From Pseudoduganella rivuli (lineage in GTDB: Bacteria > Pseudomonadota > Gammaproteobacteria > Burkholderiales > Burkholderiaceae_D), in contig NZ_WKJJ01000032.1 in assembly GCF_009674485.1 (NCBI RefSeq), positions 1 to 64,000 of the forward strand: a stretch of DNA of 64,000 bases, written 5' to 3'. A program made the position numbers and the translations under genes. A model generated the notes under the pieces. The model saw only the letters and a program-made list of their open reading frames with translations, did not search any database and had not been told where the DNA came from. Shown piece after piece: positions 53,301-61,338 of the stretch; the stretch's first letter is position 1, and every line of letters begins with the position of its first letter.

Positions 53301-54313
53301 TCGTTATTGTCCAGCTGAGAATTGTTGCTGGCCGGGGTGGCCACGATTTTTTTCAGGATGTTCAGTACCGACACGACGGACTTTTCCAGCCGCATCATGC
53401 GTTCGTCCATGCCATCCGGATAACTCGCGATGGCGGCGGCCAGTTCCGCCTCGTCGGCCTGCCGCGACGCGGGGGCGGCGGCGATGGCGGCAGGCGGGGG
53501 CTGGAATTCGGATTGTATGTCGCGGATCACGTCGTCGACATGCTTGTCCGTGAATTCATGTAATTCCTCGAGGAAGCCCATCAGCATCAGGCGGTCGCAC
53601 AGGTGGTTGGTCATGCGCGGGATGCCGCCGGAATATTCATAAATCGCGGCATGGGCGGCCGGCGTGAACGACGGGTCATTGTTCCAGCCGACCGTGTGCA
53701 GGCGGTGCTCGATATACGCCTGGGTTTCCACCGCATCCATCGGCCCCAGGTGATAGGTGGCGATGACGCGCTGGCGTAATTGCTGCATGTCCGGGCTGTG
53801 CAAGGTGGTGCGGAATTCAGGCTGGCCCAGCAGGAATGTTTGCAGCAGCGATTTGTCGTCGGTCTGGAAGTTCGACAGCATGCGCAACTCTTCCACCGTG
53901 CGGGGCGACAGGTTTTGCGCCTCGTCGACCACCAGCAGCGCGCGCTTGCCTTGCGCATCGCAGGTGCGCAGGAAGGTTTCCAGGCGGCTCAGCAGCGCAC
54001 TCTTGGTGGCGTCTTCCGCCGGCAGGCCGAACGCCGACACCACCATGCGCAGCACGTCTTCCGGATTCAGGTGTGTGTTGACCAGGTGCGCCGCTACGAT
54101 GTGCTGCGCTTCCAGCGTGCTGAGCATGTTGCGCACCAGCGTGGTCTTGCCGGCGCCGACTTCGCCCGTGATGACGATGAAGCCTTCGCCTTGCGACAAG
54201 CCATACTCGAGGTAAGCCATGGCCCGCTTGTGGCCTTTGCTTCCGAAGAAGAAATGAGGATCGGGGCGCAGACGGAACGGTTTGTCGCTGAGCCCATAAT
54301 AACTTTCATACAT
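53297..54313 (-). CDS. XrtA-associated ExeA/GspA-like ATPase
   Basis: A 338-residue AAA ATPase. The Walker A motif is Gly50-Glu-Val-Gly-Ala-Gly-Lys56-Thr57, Walker B is LLVVDE at 126-131, and there is a sensor region RQRVIATYHLGPM. The opening YYGLSDKPFRLRPDPHFFFGS is typical of ExeA-like and TIGR03015 proteins. The tail after residue 290 is Ala-rich and likely disordered. It probably helps assembly or export at the inner membrane. Confidence 0.92.
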   Translation of the reverse strand: MYESYYGLSDKPFRLRPDPHFFFGSKGHKRAMAYLEYGLSQGEGFIVITGEVGAGKTTLVRNMLSTLEAQHIVAAHLVNTHLNPEDVLRMVVSAFGLPAEDATKSALLSRLETFLRTCDAQGKRALLVVDEAQNLSPRTVEELRMLSNFQTDDKSLLQTFLLGQPEFRTTLHSPDMQQLRQRVIATYHLGPMDAVETQAYIEHRLHTVGWNNDPSFTPAAHAAIYEYSGGIPRMTNHLCDRLMLMGFLEELHEFTDKHVDDVIRDIQSEFQPPPAAIAAAPASRQADEAELAAAIASYPDGMDERMMRLEKSVVSVLNILKKIVATPASNNSQLDNNE

Positions 54314-54326
54314 CCTGCAGACTCCG

Positions 54327-55883
54327 CTAGAACTGTTTATTAAGGGACGCCGCTATGGCGTTTTCCGTGTATTTCGCCGCGCCAAGGCCCCCCGACACAC
54401 GGCGCACGTCGACCGCCGCGTGCAGCTTGGGCTGCATCTGGTGCGTCAGGCCGATCCGCATGCCACGGTTGTTGGTGCTGGTATTGGCGGAAATGGAACG
54501 GATGCGCGTCAAGTCCGCCGTGGCCAGCACGCCGGTGCGGGTCGACAGGCGCCAGTTCCATGTGATATTGCCTCCGGTCTGGCGGGTGTTGTCATTGAGA
54601 ATGCTGGACGTATTGCCCAGCAAACCCGAATCCACATTCGTGCTCGACAGGCCGTTGCGGCGCATATCCTGCAAGGTCAGCACTGTCGTGGTGTGCGCGC
54701 CGTTGAGCGCGACGGCCGCCTGGAATTGCTTTTGCAGGTAATACCGGTTGCTGAAGTAATTGATGTTGTTGGCCAGCGACGTCGGCAATCCCGTTGCCTG
54801 GATATACGCCGCTATTGCCTGGCGCCGTGCATCGGCATCGGGAATCGTGGTCGCGAACAGGCGGTCCAGCATGCTGAACGTATCGATGGCCGATGGCAGC
54901 AGGAATTGCTGGCGTGTACTGGTGACGGAATCGTTGTAATTCAGGGTCCAGATCGACACGCGGGCGCGGTGCTGCGCCTGCAGCGAATAACTATTGCCGT
55001 AATAGCGCTTGCCGGCGCTCGCTTGCAGGCGCGTACGGGAACTGGGTTGCCAGTCGAAGCCCAGTTGCCATGCACTGCCGCCATTGCTGCCGCCCAGCGC
55101 CTGGTAATCATAGCTGTCATAGCCGCCCAGCGCCGTCAGGTTCAACTGCGACGTGGCGGCCCAGCGCAACGTCAACGCATAGTTGTCGCTGGTGGATTCG
55201 CCGCCGGCTGTCGTGGTTGCCACCCCTTTTTGCTTGCTCTTACTTGCTTGCAAGCCCCAGCCCAGCAGGCGGAACGCATTGCCGCTGGTAACGTTCAGTG
55301 ACAGGGAATTGCCGGTCGAATCATTCAGGCCGCGGGTTGACGTCATCACGCGGTCATACGCGTAGCGCAATTCCGCATCGGCGTAGGACGCGAAGCGCTG
55401 TTTCAGATACGGGCTGATGCGGGCGGTTTTGACTTCCGCCGAGTTGGCCGTCGCGAACGTGTTGCCAGTGTTTTGCTGGACGGCGCCGAAGATGGACGTA
55501 TCGCGCTGGCCGATGCTGGCGCTGGCGTCAACGAACAGCAATTCATTGATGATCCTGGCCTTGCCGTTGGCGTTCAAGTCTTGCGTGGCGCCATACGTGC
55601 CGCCGACATCCTTGTCCGCATATTCATAAAAACGGCGCGAGTAGGTCGCACTCATCTGCAAGCCGGGACCGGTGTGGTCGAGCCTGAAGGATGGCGCCAG
55701 TTCCGTGACCCAGTTTGCCTGTGCATTGGCGCGCAGCGCCACGTTGTCCGTATAGGTTTCGCGCAGTTCGACCGTCGGTGTGAATTTCCAGTCTGCCCGG
55801 CAGGCCGGCGCCAGCGACAGCAGCGCCAGGGACACCGCCGCGGCGGCTGGCCGGCGGTGCAGTTTAGCCATAGTGATAGTCAT
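54327..55883 (-). CDS. XrtA-associated outer-membrane beta-barrel protein (TIGR03016-like)
   Basis: A 518-residue protein with a signal peptide (cleavage near Cys-Arg-Ala) and a mature part of alternating polar/hydrophobic strands with many aromatic girdle residues, ending in Phe (ASLNKQF), as expected for an outer-membrane barrel. The DWKFTPTVELRETYTDNVAL opening fits the family found in these loci. It overlaps the tyrosine kinase gene by 20 nt if it starts at 55883, or 8 nt from the ATG at 55871; neither has a clear ribosome-binding site. It may form the export channel. Confidence 0.88.
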   Translation of the reverse strand: MTITMAKLHRRPAAAAVSLALLSLAPACRADWKFTPTVELRETYTDNVALRANAQANWVTELAPSFRLDHTGPGLQMSATYSRRFYEYADKDVGGTYGATQDLNANGKARIINELLFVDASASIGQRDTSIFGAVQQNTGNTFATANSAEVKTARISPYLKQRFASYADAELRYAYDRVMTSTRGLNDSTGNSLSLNVTSGNAFRLLGWGLQASKSKQKGVATTTAGGESTSDNYALTLRWAATSQLNLTALGGYDSYDYQALGGSNGGSAWQLGFDWQPSSRTRLQASAGKRYYGNSYSLQAQHRARVSIWTLNYNDSVTSTRQQFLLPSAIDTFSMLDRLFATTIPDADARRQAIAAYIQATGLPTSLANNINYFSNRYYLQKQFQAAVALNGAHTTTVLTLQDMRRNGLSSTNVDSGLLGNTSSILNDNTRQTGGNITWNWRLSTRTGVLATADLTRIRSISANTSTNNRGMRIGLTHQMQPKLHAAVDVRRVSGGLGAAKYTENAIAASLNKQF

Positions 55884-56907
55884 ACGTCTCGGTGCCGGGG
55901 AACTCGCGGGTCTTGTTGTAGATAAGGTTAACGTTCTGCAAGCCTTCCAGCTGGCGCAGCGATTCTTTCACGGCGTGCTGGGTGGTGCGTTCCGCTTCCA
56001 CCACCACGACGATCTGGCCCATGTGGCCGGCCAGCACGTGCGCTTCACTGGTCAGCAGCAATGGCGGCGAATCGAAAATCACGATACGGTCGGGATAGCG
56101 GTTGGCGATTTCATGGACGAAGTTCGTCATGGTCTGGCTGGCCAGCAATTCCGTGGCGCGCGGCGAATTGGTACCCGCTGGCAAGATCGTCAGCGTATCG
56201 ACGTTGGTGCGCAACATGACGTCAGCCATGTCGACTTTTTCTTCCAGCAGCAAATCCATCAAGCCGCGCTGGGCCGGCAAGCCCAAGGTGCGCAGCACGG
56301 AAGGGCGGGCCACGTCGGCATCGACCAGCAGCACGGTGTGGTCCAGTTCCATGGCAATCGACATGGCCAGGTTAATCGAGCAGAAAGTCTTGCCTTCACC
56401 CGGCAGCGAACTGGTCACCATGATCAGGTTGCCCGGATTTTCATCCGGGCCACGGGGCGCAAAGGCGCGCTTGATCAGCGGGCGCTTGATGATACGGAAG
56501 TCTTCGACCAGCATGGTGCGGCCGCCGGCGGCGGTCACCAGGCCGATTTCCTGCATGCGTTTCAAATCCAGTTCCACGCGCTTGGGATTGCGGCGCGTGG
56601 TGGTCGTGACGTCGGCTGCTTCAGCCTCCGCATTGGCGGTTGCGCCGGCCTGCGCCGGTTCGGCCGCCACGGCCGCCGCCGCTTCGACAGCCGGTGCTGT
56701 TGCCGGTGCGGCGGCAGGCGCGGCGACCGGCGCCGCGGCAGGTGCTGCAACGGCCGCTGGTGCTGGCGCCGCGGTGTCTGCGTGGGCAGTGTCAGCGTGT
56801 GCGGTGGCCGCGTCCGCTGCGGGTGCGGTGTCTTGCGCCGGCACAGCGGGGGCAGCGGTGGGCTGCTTGTTTTCCAGGCGGCTGGCCGCCCGTTCAATAA
56901 TGCTCAT
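55864..56907 (-). CDS. XrtA-associated tyrosine autokinase
   Basis: A 347-residue BY-kinase that controls polymer length together with the chain-length protein. The Walker A motif is SSLPGEGKT (Lys173), the A' motif LLVDADVARPS is at 193-203, and Walker B lies in IVIFDSPPLLL. The C-terminus has a tyrosine cluster, Tyr342, Tyr344 and Tyr346. A long Ala/Pro-rich linker (about residues 18-99, with a duplicated TAHAD) precedes the kinase domain, longer than I expect for the family. It is 19 bp from the chain-length gene. Confidence 0.92.
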   Translation of the reverse strand: MSIIERAASRLENKQPTAAPAVPAQDTAPAADAATAHADTAHADTAAPAPAAVAAPAAAPVAAPAAAPATAPAVEAAAAVAAEPAQAGATANAEAEAADVTTTTRRNPKRVELDLKRMQEIGLVTAAGGRTMLVEDFRIIKRPLIKRAFAPRGPDENPGNLIMVTSSLPGEGKTFCSINLAMSIAMELDHTVLLVDADVARPSVLRTLGLPAQRGLMDLLLEEKVDMADVMLRTNVDTLTILPAGTNSPRATELLASQTMTNFVHEIANRYPDRIVIFDSPPLLLTSEAHVLAGHMGQIVVVVEAERTTQHAVKESLRQLEGLQNVNLIYNKTREFPGTETYDYHYG

Positions 56908-56926
56908 GTCTTTCCCCGTGTATCGA

Positions 56927-58459
56927 CTAGTTCTTCATCAGCAACGCGGCCATCACGCCGCCATACGCTGTAAATAACAGCGCCACGGCAGCGGAGAAGG
57001 CATACAGGCGGCGCCGGCGGCGAACTTTTTGTTCATCGGTCCAGTTCATGCTGATGCTGCCCAGGATCGGCAAGCCGGTTGCGCTGCGCAGCGCATTTTG
57101 CGTGACGAAGGTCGGGCGTACCTGGCTCATCAGCAGCGCCACGCCGAGACCGGCCACCAGCGCGCCGCCAAACACCATCGACATCAGGCGCGGACGGTGC
57201 GGACCGGTTGGCACGGTCGGCGCCGTCGGCGGATCGATCACGCGGAAGCTCATCATGTCGGTGGCGGACGTCAGGTCGCCGGACAGGCGGGCCGCTTCGC
57301 GGCGTTCCACCAGTTTCGTATAGTTTTCCTTGTTCACCGCGTAATCGCGGTTCAGCTGGGCCAGTTGCGCTTCCACTTCCGGCGCCGCATTGCTTTGCGC
57401 GCGGGCCGTGCCCAGGCGCGATGCATATTCATTGACGCGCGCGCGCAGTGACGCCACGCGGGCTTCTTCCACCGACAGCGCCACATTCATTTGCTGCATC
57501 ATCGGGCTGTAGTTGGCGCCGGGGTCGTTGGAGCGCACCCGTTTCTTCGCTTCTTCCTTTTTGCGTGCCTGCAATTGCTGCAGCAGGCGCTTGCTCGACA
57601 CGATGTCCGGATGTTCTTCCGTATATTGCATGCGCAACTGGTCCAGGTTCTTTTCCAGTGCCTGGATACGGCTGTCGAGTTCAGGATTGATGGATTCTTC
57701 CGCTGCGGTTGCCGCCGAGACCGGCGCCGGCTCTTCGCCGGTAATCTGCCGTTTCAGCGCATTGCGGGCCTGCTCCGCTTCGGCCAGTTCCAGTTTGGCC
57801 TGGTTCAGCTTGTCCGTCAGTTCGGTGATGATGGAGCTGTAATCGCTGCCCTGGCGAGGCAGGACGCCCATGTGCTGGAGCTTGAATTCTTTCAGTGCGT
57901 TTTCACCGGCGGCCAGCTTGTCTTCATACGTCTTGATTTGCTCGTCGATGAATTGCACCGCCTTGTCGGATTCCTGCTTTTTGCCGCCAAACGAACCTTC
58001 GACGAAGATCGTCAGCAGCGATTGCACGATTTCCTTGCCCAGCTTGGGATTGGGGTTGCTGTAGGAAATGGTATAGATGTCGTCGCGCTCGGTGCCGGTG
58101 ACCTTGATCGCCGAAGTCAGCTCTTCGACCATTTGTTCGTGGTCCTGCACGCTCTTGTTCTTGATGTCCAGGTCCACCATGCGCATCACCCGCTCGACGT
58201 TCGGGCGGCTGATCAGCGTACGGCGCATGAATTGCACTTGCTGTTCCACGTTGGGCACGGTGGTCATCGTGGCCAGCAGCGGTTTCAGGATACTTTGCGT
58301 ATCCACGTAGACGCGCGCCGATGCCTGGTACGCATCCGGCAGGCGATAGACGACCGTCCATCCAATGACGGACACGGCCCAGGTAATACCAACTGCATAC
58401 CAGCGGTATTTACCTATAGCCTTGAGGAAGGTCAGTATAAGGGCCTGTAATTCTGCCAT
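56927..58459 (-). CDS. XrtA-system chain-length determinant (Wzz-like)
   Basis: A 510-residue inner-membrane protein. It has an N-terminal helix (about 22-42) and a C-terminal pair of helices (about 440-460 and 486-506), with a long periplasmic coiled-coil between them, of the polysaccharide co-polymerase type. Pro/Gly-rich DPPTAPTVPTGPHRPRL precedes the second helix as usual. It matches the TIGR03007 group in XrtA loci. The start at 58459 drops a poorly supported extension. It is the first gene of the leftward operon, with the promoter candidate about 120 bp upstream. Confidence 0.92.
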   Translation of the reverse strand: MAELQALILTFLKAIGKYRWYAVGITWAVSVIGWTVVYRLPDAYQASARVYVDTQSILKPLLATMTTVPNVEQQVQFMRRTLISRPNVERVMRMVDLDIKNKSVQDHEQMVEELTSAIKVTGTERDDIYTISYSNPNPKLGKEIVQSLLTIFVEGSFGGKKQESDKAVQFIDEQIKTYEDKLAAGENALKEFKLQHMGVLPRQGSDYSSIITELTDKLNQAKLELAEAEQARNALKRQITGEEPAPVSAATAAEESINPELDSRIQALEKNLDQLRMQYTEEHPDIVSSKRLLQQLQARKKEEAKKRVRSNDPGANYSPMMQQMNVALSVEEARVASLRARVNEYASRLGTARAQSNAAPEVEAQLAQLNRDYAVNKENYTKLVERREAARLSGDLTSATDMMSFRVIDPPTAPTVPTGPHRPRLMSMVFGGALVAGLGVALLMSQVRPTFVTQNALRSATGLPILGSISMNWTDEQKVRRRRRLYAFSAAVALLFTAYGGVMAALLMKN

Positions 58460-58520
58460 TTGGTCTATCTCACCTAAGGTGCGGTGGCAAGCCTGTACTT
58501 GCCTAAAATACATCAAATCT

Positions 58521-58632
58521 GCTCTATGATACAGGAGAAATGATTGCTTGTTGCTACTAAATCTGCATGCCCGGCAGGGCCGACGGTAATATAAATACCA
58601 TTGTTTTTGGACACAATCATTTCTGATAGAGC
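58521..58632. repeat. Nested inverted repeats around the chain-length operon promoter
   Basis: The inner arms are AGAAATGATTG (58536-58546) and CAATCATTTCT (58614-58624), perfect over 11 bp and 67 nt apart. The outer arms are GCTCTAT (58521-58527) and ATAGAGC (58626-58632). The repeats enclose the -10 and overlap the -35 element of the candidate promoter. They could bind a regulator at two half-sites and form a loop, or fold as a long hairpin. Confidence 0.6.
58588..58616 (-). promoter_or_regulatory. Sigma-70-type promoter for the leftward XrtA operon
   Basis: Read on the minus strand: TTGTGT (58616-58611), a 17-bp spacer, and TATATT (58593-58588). The -10 element matches 5 of 6 consensus bases and the spacing is ideal. 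Transcription would begin near 58580, about 120 nt before the chain-length gene. Confidence 0.45.
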
Positions 58633-58748
58633 AATTTTGCCCAGACTATGATTGTGACAGGAACTGCCCGCCATGTGTGGGCATTCTCCTATCGTGCCTG
58701 CAGGAAAATCTGATATCGTGGCGACGCCCCAACTACCATCGTGTTGCC

Positions 58749-59516
58749 ATGCTGATCCGCCTGTTTTGCCTGTGCCTGGCCTTATCCGGCATGTTGTTGC
58801 CCGCACGGGCGGCCGACCTCGTCGCGACGGTCGCGGCAGTCAAACCCTCGGTGGTCGGTATCGGCACGTCGTTGCCGACGCGCAGTCCCGCCGTGATTTT
58901 CTTCGGCACCGGCTGGGTCACGGGCGACGGCTACAGCATCATTACCAATGCCCACGTGGTCAGTAACGCGATCAAGGCGGACCAGAAAGAAAGTCTGGGC
59001 ATCGTGATCGCCGGCGAGGGCAACGCCATCGCTTTCCGTCCGGCAACGCTGGTGGCGGTCGATCCCGACCACGATCTCGCGCATCTGCGGCTGGCCGGCG
59101 GCCCGCCGCTGCCGGCGCTGAAGCTGGGCGACTCCGCCACGTTACGTGAAGGGCGTGACCTGGCGATGACAGGATTTCCATTGGGAATGGTCTTGGGCTT
59201 GCACCACGTGACCCACCGCGCCATGCTGTCGGCCATCACCCCCATCATTATCCCGTCCATCGGCGCCCGCCAGCTCGATGCGCGCGCGATCACGCAGCTG
59301 GCGCGGCCGTTTGACATTTTCCAGCTGGACGGCACGGCCTATCCGGGCAATAGCGGCAGTCCTGTGTATGACCCGGCGGACGGCATCGTATATGCAGTGA
59401 TTAATATGGGCTTTGTCAAAGGGTTCAAGGAAGCCGCCATCACCAACCCCAGCGGAATTTCCTATGCGATTCCCGGCCGTTACGTACAGGCGCTGCTGCA
59501 AAGAACTGCCCAATAG
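58749..59516 (+). CDS. Exported trypsin-like serine protease
   Basis: A 255-residue protein with a signal peptide (cleavage after Ala-Arg-Ala near 21). The chymotrypsin-fold triad is visible: His69 in TNAHVVS, Asp109 in PDHDLAHLR and Ser202 in YPGNSGSPV. It looks like a Deg-type protease without a PDZ domain, so regulation must differ from DegP. Start 58749 gives the signal peptide; the frame extends to 58677. It is divergent from the chain-length gene and 84 bp before the export lipoprotein, so it may clip exported XrtA proteins or polymerase components. Such a protease is seen in some XrtA loci. Confidence 0.85.
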   Translation: MLIRLFCLCLALSGMLLPARAADLVATVAAVKPSVVGIGTSLPTRSPAVIFFGTGWVTGDGYSIITNAHVVSNAIKADQKESLGIVIAGEGNAIAFRPATLVAVDPDHDLAHLRLAGGPPLPALKLGDSATLREGRDLAMTGFPLGMVLGLHHVTHRAMLSAITPIIIPSIGARQLDARAITQLARPFDIFQLDGTAYPGNSGSPVYDPADGIVYAVINMGFVKGFKEAAITNPSGISYAIPGRYVQALLQRTAQ

Positions 59517-59600
59517 TAAATATTCCTGCTAGCATGGCGTAGCAAACATGTAACAGACCGGTGCGTCTTGCTGCACCGCAGACCCGTAAAGAGGACTCGA

Positions 59601-60224
59601 GTGAAAGTATCCAAACTGCAATCTTTTAAATGGCTGGCGTGCGGCGCGGTTGCGCTGATGGGTTTGATGCTGGGCGGATGCGCCACCAAGCCAACGCTGC
59701 CGATGGACCCGGCGCCTGCCGGCGATTACCTGATTGGCGCCGGCGATACCGTCAATATCGTGGTGTGGCGTAACCCGGAAGTGTCGCAATCCGTGCCGGT
59801 GCGCCCGGATGGCAAGATCACCACACCGCTGGTGGAAGATTTGCAGGCCAGCGGCAAGACGTCGACGGAACTGGCGCGCGACATTGAAAAAGCCCTGTCC
59901 AAATTTATTCAGCAACCAGTAGTTACCGTGGTGGTCACCAGCTTTGTCGGCACCTATAATGAACAGATCCGCGTGATCGGCCAGGCCGCCAAGCCGCAAG
60001 CGCTGCCATACCGTGTCGACATGTCGCTGATGGATGTGCTGATCGCAGTGGGCGGCGTGACGGAATTTGCGGCAGGCAACCGGGCCAGCGTGATCCGTAC
60101 TGTCGACGGCAAGCAACAGAAATTCAATGTACGCCTGAATGACTTGATCAAGGATGGCGATATTTCCGCCAATGTACCGATGCGTCCGGGCGACGTACTG
60201 GTGATTCCAGAAAGTTTCTTCTAA
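59601..60224 (+). CDS. XrtA-system polysaccharide export lipoprotein (Wza-like)
   Basis: A 207-residue outer-membrane lipoprotein with lipobox Leu24-Gly-Gly-Cys27, then the polysaccharide export (Poly_export) domain starting GDYLIGAGDTVNIVVWRNPEVS and a SLBB domain (IRVIGQAAKPQALPYR). Its size and order fit the TIGR03027 export protein of XrtA loci. Translation starts at a GTG with AAGAGGA upstream. It forms the periplasmic/outer-membrane exit path with the chain-length protein. Confidence 0.92.
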   Translation: MKVSKLQSFKWLACGAVALMGLMLGGCATKPTLPMDPAPAGDYLIGAGDTVNIVVWRNPEVSQSVPVRPDGKITTPLVEDLQASGKTSTELARDIEKALSKFIQQPVVTVVVTSFVGTYNEQIRVIGQAAKPQALPYRVDMSLMDVLIAVGGVTEFAAGNRASVIRTVDGKQQKFNVRLNDLIKDGDISANVPMRPGDVLVIPESFF

Positions 60225-60329
60225 TCACTAACTGTTAACTTGTCGAGAATTTTTACAGGTTTTGCGCTAGACTGAAAAAAGTAAGTGGCTCAGCTGTAAT
60301 TTTTTTGCTAAGCCTTTGATTTTTATCAG

Positions 60330-60368
60330 TGCAGTGTGCTGCAGAGCTTTTGTGGAATGGAAATTGCT
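60330..60368 (+). promoter_or_regulatory. Candidate sigma-54 promoter with upstream inverted repeat
   Basis: TGGAATG-GAAA-TTGCT at 60353-60368 matches the -24/-12 consensus TGGCACG-N4-TTGCW at 10 of 12 defined positions, including invariant GG and GC at the right spacing. The inverted repeat TGCAG-TGTG-CTGCA (60330-60343) lies just upstream. It would start transcription about 50 nt before the secreted-protein gene. Further up, 60241-60258 and 60294-60308 hold T-rich elements flanked by TGTCGA/CTGTAA that could be activator sites. PrsR, a sigma-54 activator, is encoded in the same locus. Confidence 0.55.
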
Positions 60369-60427
60369 TAACAAAAGGCAACTGAATTCGGGCCGTTTCG
60401 GCGGTCCATCGATCGAGGACAGATATC

Positions 60428-61057
60428 GTGGTTAACCAAGAGCACCCAGAAGGGGACAAGAACGCCCCGCAAGCGCCGGTTGCGACGCCGGTGTTTACTG
60501 GCGCGGCGCGGCGCCGCTTCACCAAGGCAGGTGCGCTGGCCGCAGGCGCCGTGCTGACGCTCAAGAGCCAGCCGGGCATGGCAGCCAATTCGTCCGGATG
60601 TGTTTTCGCCACGCCGTCGGCAGCCGGTTCGTTCGCCATCAATCGCAGCCACGGACCGAAAGTCGGTTATTGCAACGCGGTGTCGCCGGGATACTGGAAA
60701 GAGCACCCGACGGAGTGGCCGAAACAGCCGTGGGCAACAACCAAGAGCATGACGGAATGCTATTTCCAGAAAATCTTCCCGGTCGGCAGGACTTCGCAGT
60801 TTTATAACCAGAAACTGATCACGGTGATTGGCTGGGGCGGCGGCGATATCCAGGATGTGGCCCGCCACCTGATTGCGGCCTACCTGAACGCCATGAAAGG
60901 TTATACGTCGCCATACCTGACGACCGCCAAGGTACAGGAAATCTGGACGGGCTATAACAGCGCCGGCGGTTACAAGCCGGCCGGCAAAGTCTGGAGCTCG
61001 TCGGACGTCTCCAACTACATCAAGGGCACCTGGGGCGAAGGCACCATGTGGACGTAA
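60428..61057 (+). CDS. Small secreted protein with Tat-like signal, candidate substrate
   Basis: A 209-residue protein of unknown function. A polar N-terminus leads to Arg28-Arg-Arg-Phe-Thr-Lys33, close to the twin-arginine consensus, a hydrophobic stretch (34-46) and a probable cleavage site near Met51-Ala-Ala. The mature part has three cysteines (58, 82, 111) and a VSPGYWKEHPTEWP block seen in other secreted proteins of such bacteria; the C-terminus is Gly/Ser/Trp-rich and lacks a PEP-CTERM tail. It starts with GTG behind GAGGAC. It is 11 bp before the PqqD-like gene, which suggests it may be the target of that gene set; inference. Confidence 0.7.
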   Translation: MVNQEHPEGDKNAPQAPVATPVFTGAARRRFTKAGALAAGAVLTLKSQPGMAANSSGCVFATPSAAGSFAINRSHGPKVGYCNAVSPGYWKEHPTEWPKQPWATTKSMTECYFQKIFPVGRTSQFYNQKLITVIGWGGGDIQDVARHLIAAYLNAMKGYTSPYLTTAKVQEIWTGYNSAGGYKPAGKVWSSSDVSNYIKGTWGEGTMWT

Positions 61058-61068
61058 GGCGGTAGCCC

Positions 61069-61338
61069 ATGTGGCAATTGATGCCGGGGCTGGCCTTGCG
61101 CTATCGCACCTGGGATAACGAAACGTACGTGTTATATAACAATTTGTCAGGCGATACCCACCTGACGGATGCCGCCGCTATCGAAGTGCTGGAAGTGTTG
61201 CGCCAATCGCCCGTCGCCGTTGCCGCGCTGGCGACTGCGCTGCAACTGGACGCCACGCCGGACAATCTCGCACAACTGGACTGCCTGCTTGGCGAACTGC
61301 AAGGCCAGGCGCTGGTCGAATCCCTCCCTGCATGCTGA
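61069..61338 (+). CDS. PqqD-like peptide chaperone (HPr-rel-A system)
   Basis: An 89-residue PqqD-type protein (winged-helix RRE fold), with YVLYNNLSGDTHLTDAAAIEVLEVL and a Leu-rich C-terminal helix. PqqD domains bind leader peptides and present them to modifying enzymes. Gene order with the next two genes matches the system named HPr-rel-A. It overlaps the kinase gene by 7 nt. A Shine-Dalgarno-like AAGGCGG lies upstream. Confidence 0.85.
   Translation: MWQLMPGLALRYRTWDNETYVLYNNLSGDTHLTDAAAIEVLEVLRQSPVAVAALATALQLDATPDNLAQLDCLLGELQGQALVESLPAC

Noticed and set aside
58484..58500. TGGCAAG...TTGCC as a sigma-54 promoter for the protease gene
   Set aside because: The GG and GC are 15 bp apart rather than 12.
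60283..60293. AAGTGGCTCAG, identical to part of the repeat at 73-122
   Set aside because: Only 11 bp match, with no second copy and no transposase, so it is probably chance.
61059..61069. GGCGGTAGCCC resembling the ops/JUMPstart element
   Set aside because: Two mismatches, and it lies directly at the PqqD-like start codon, not in a long leader; more likely the ribosome-binding region.
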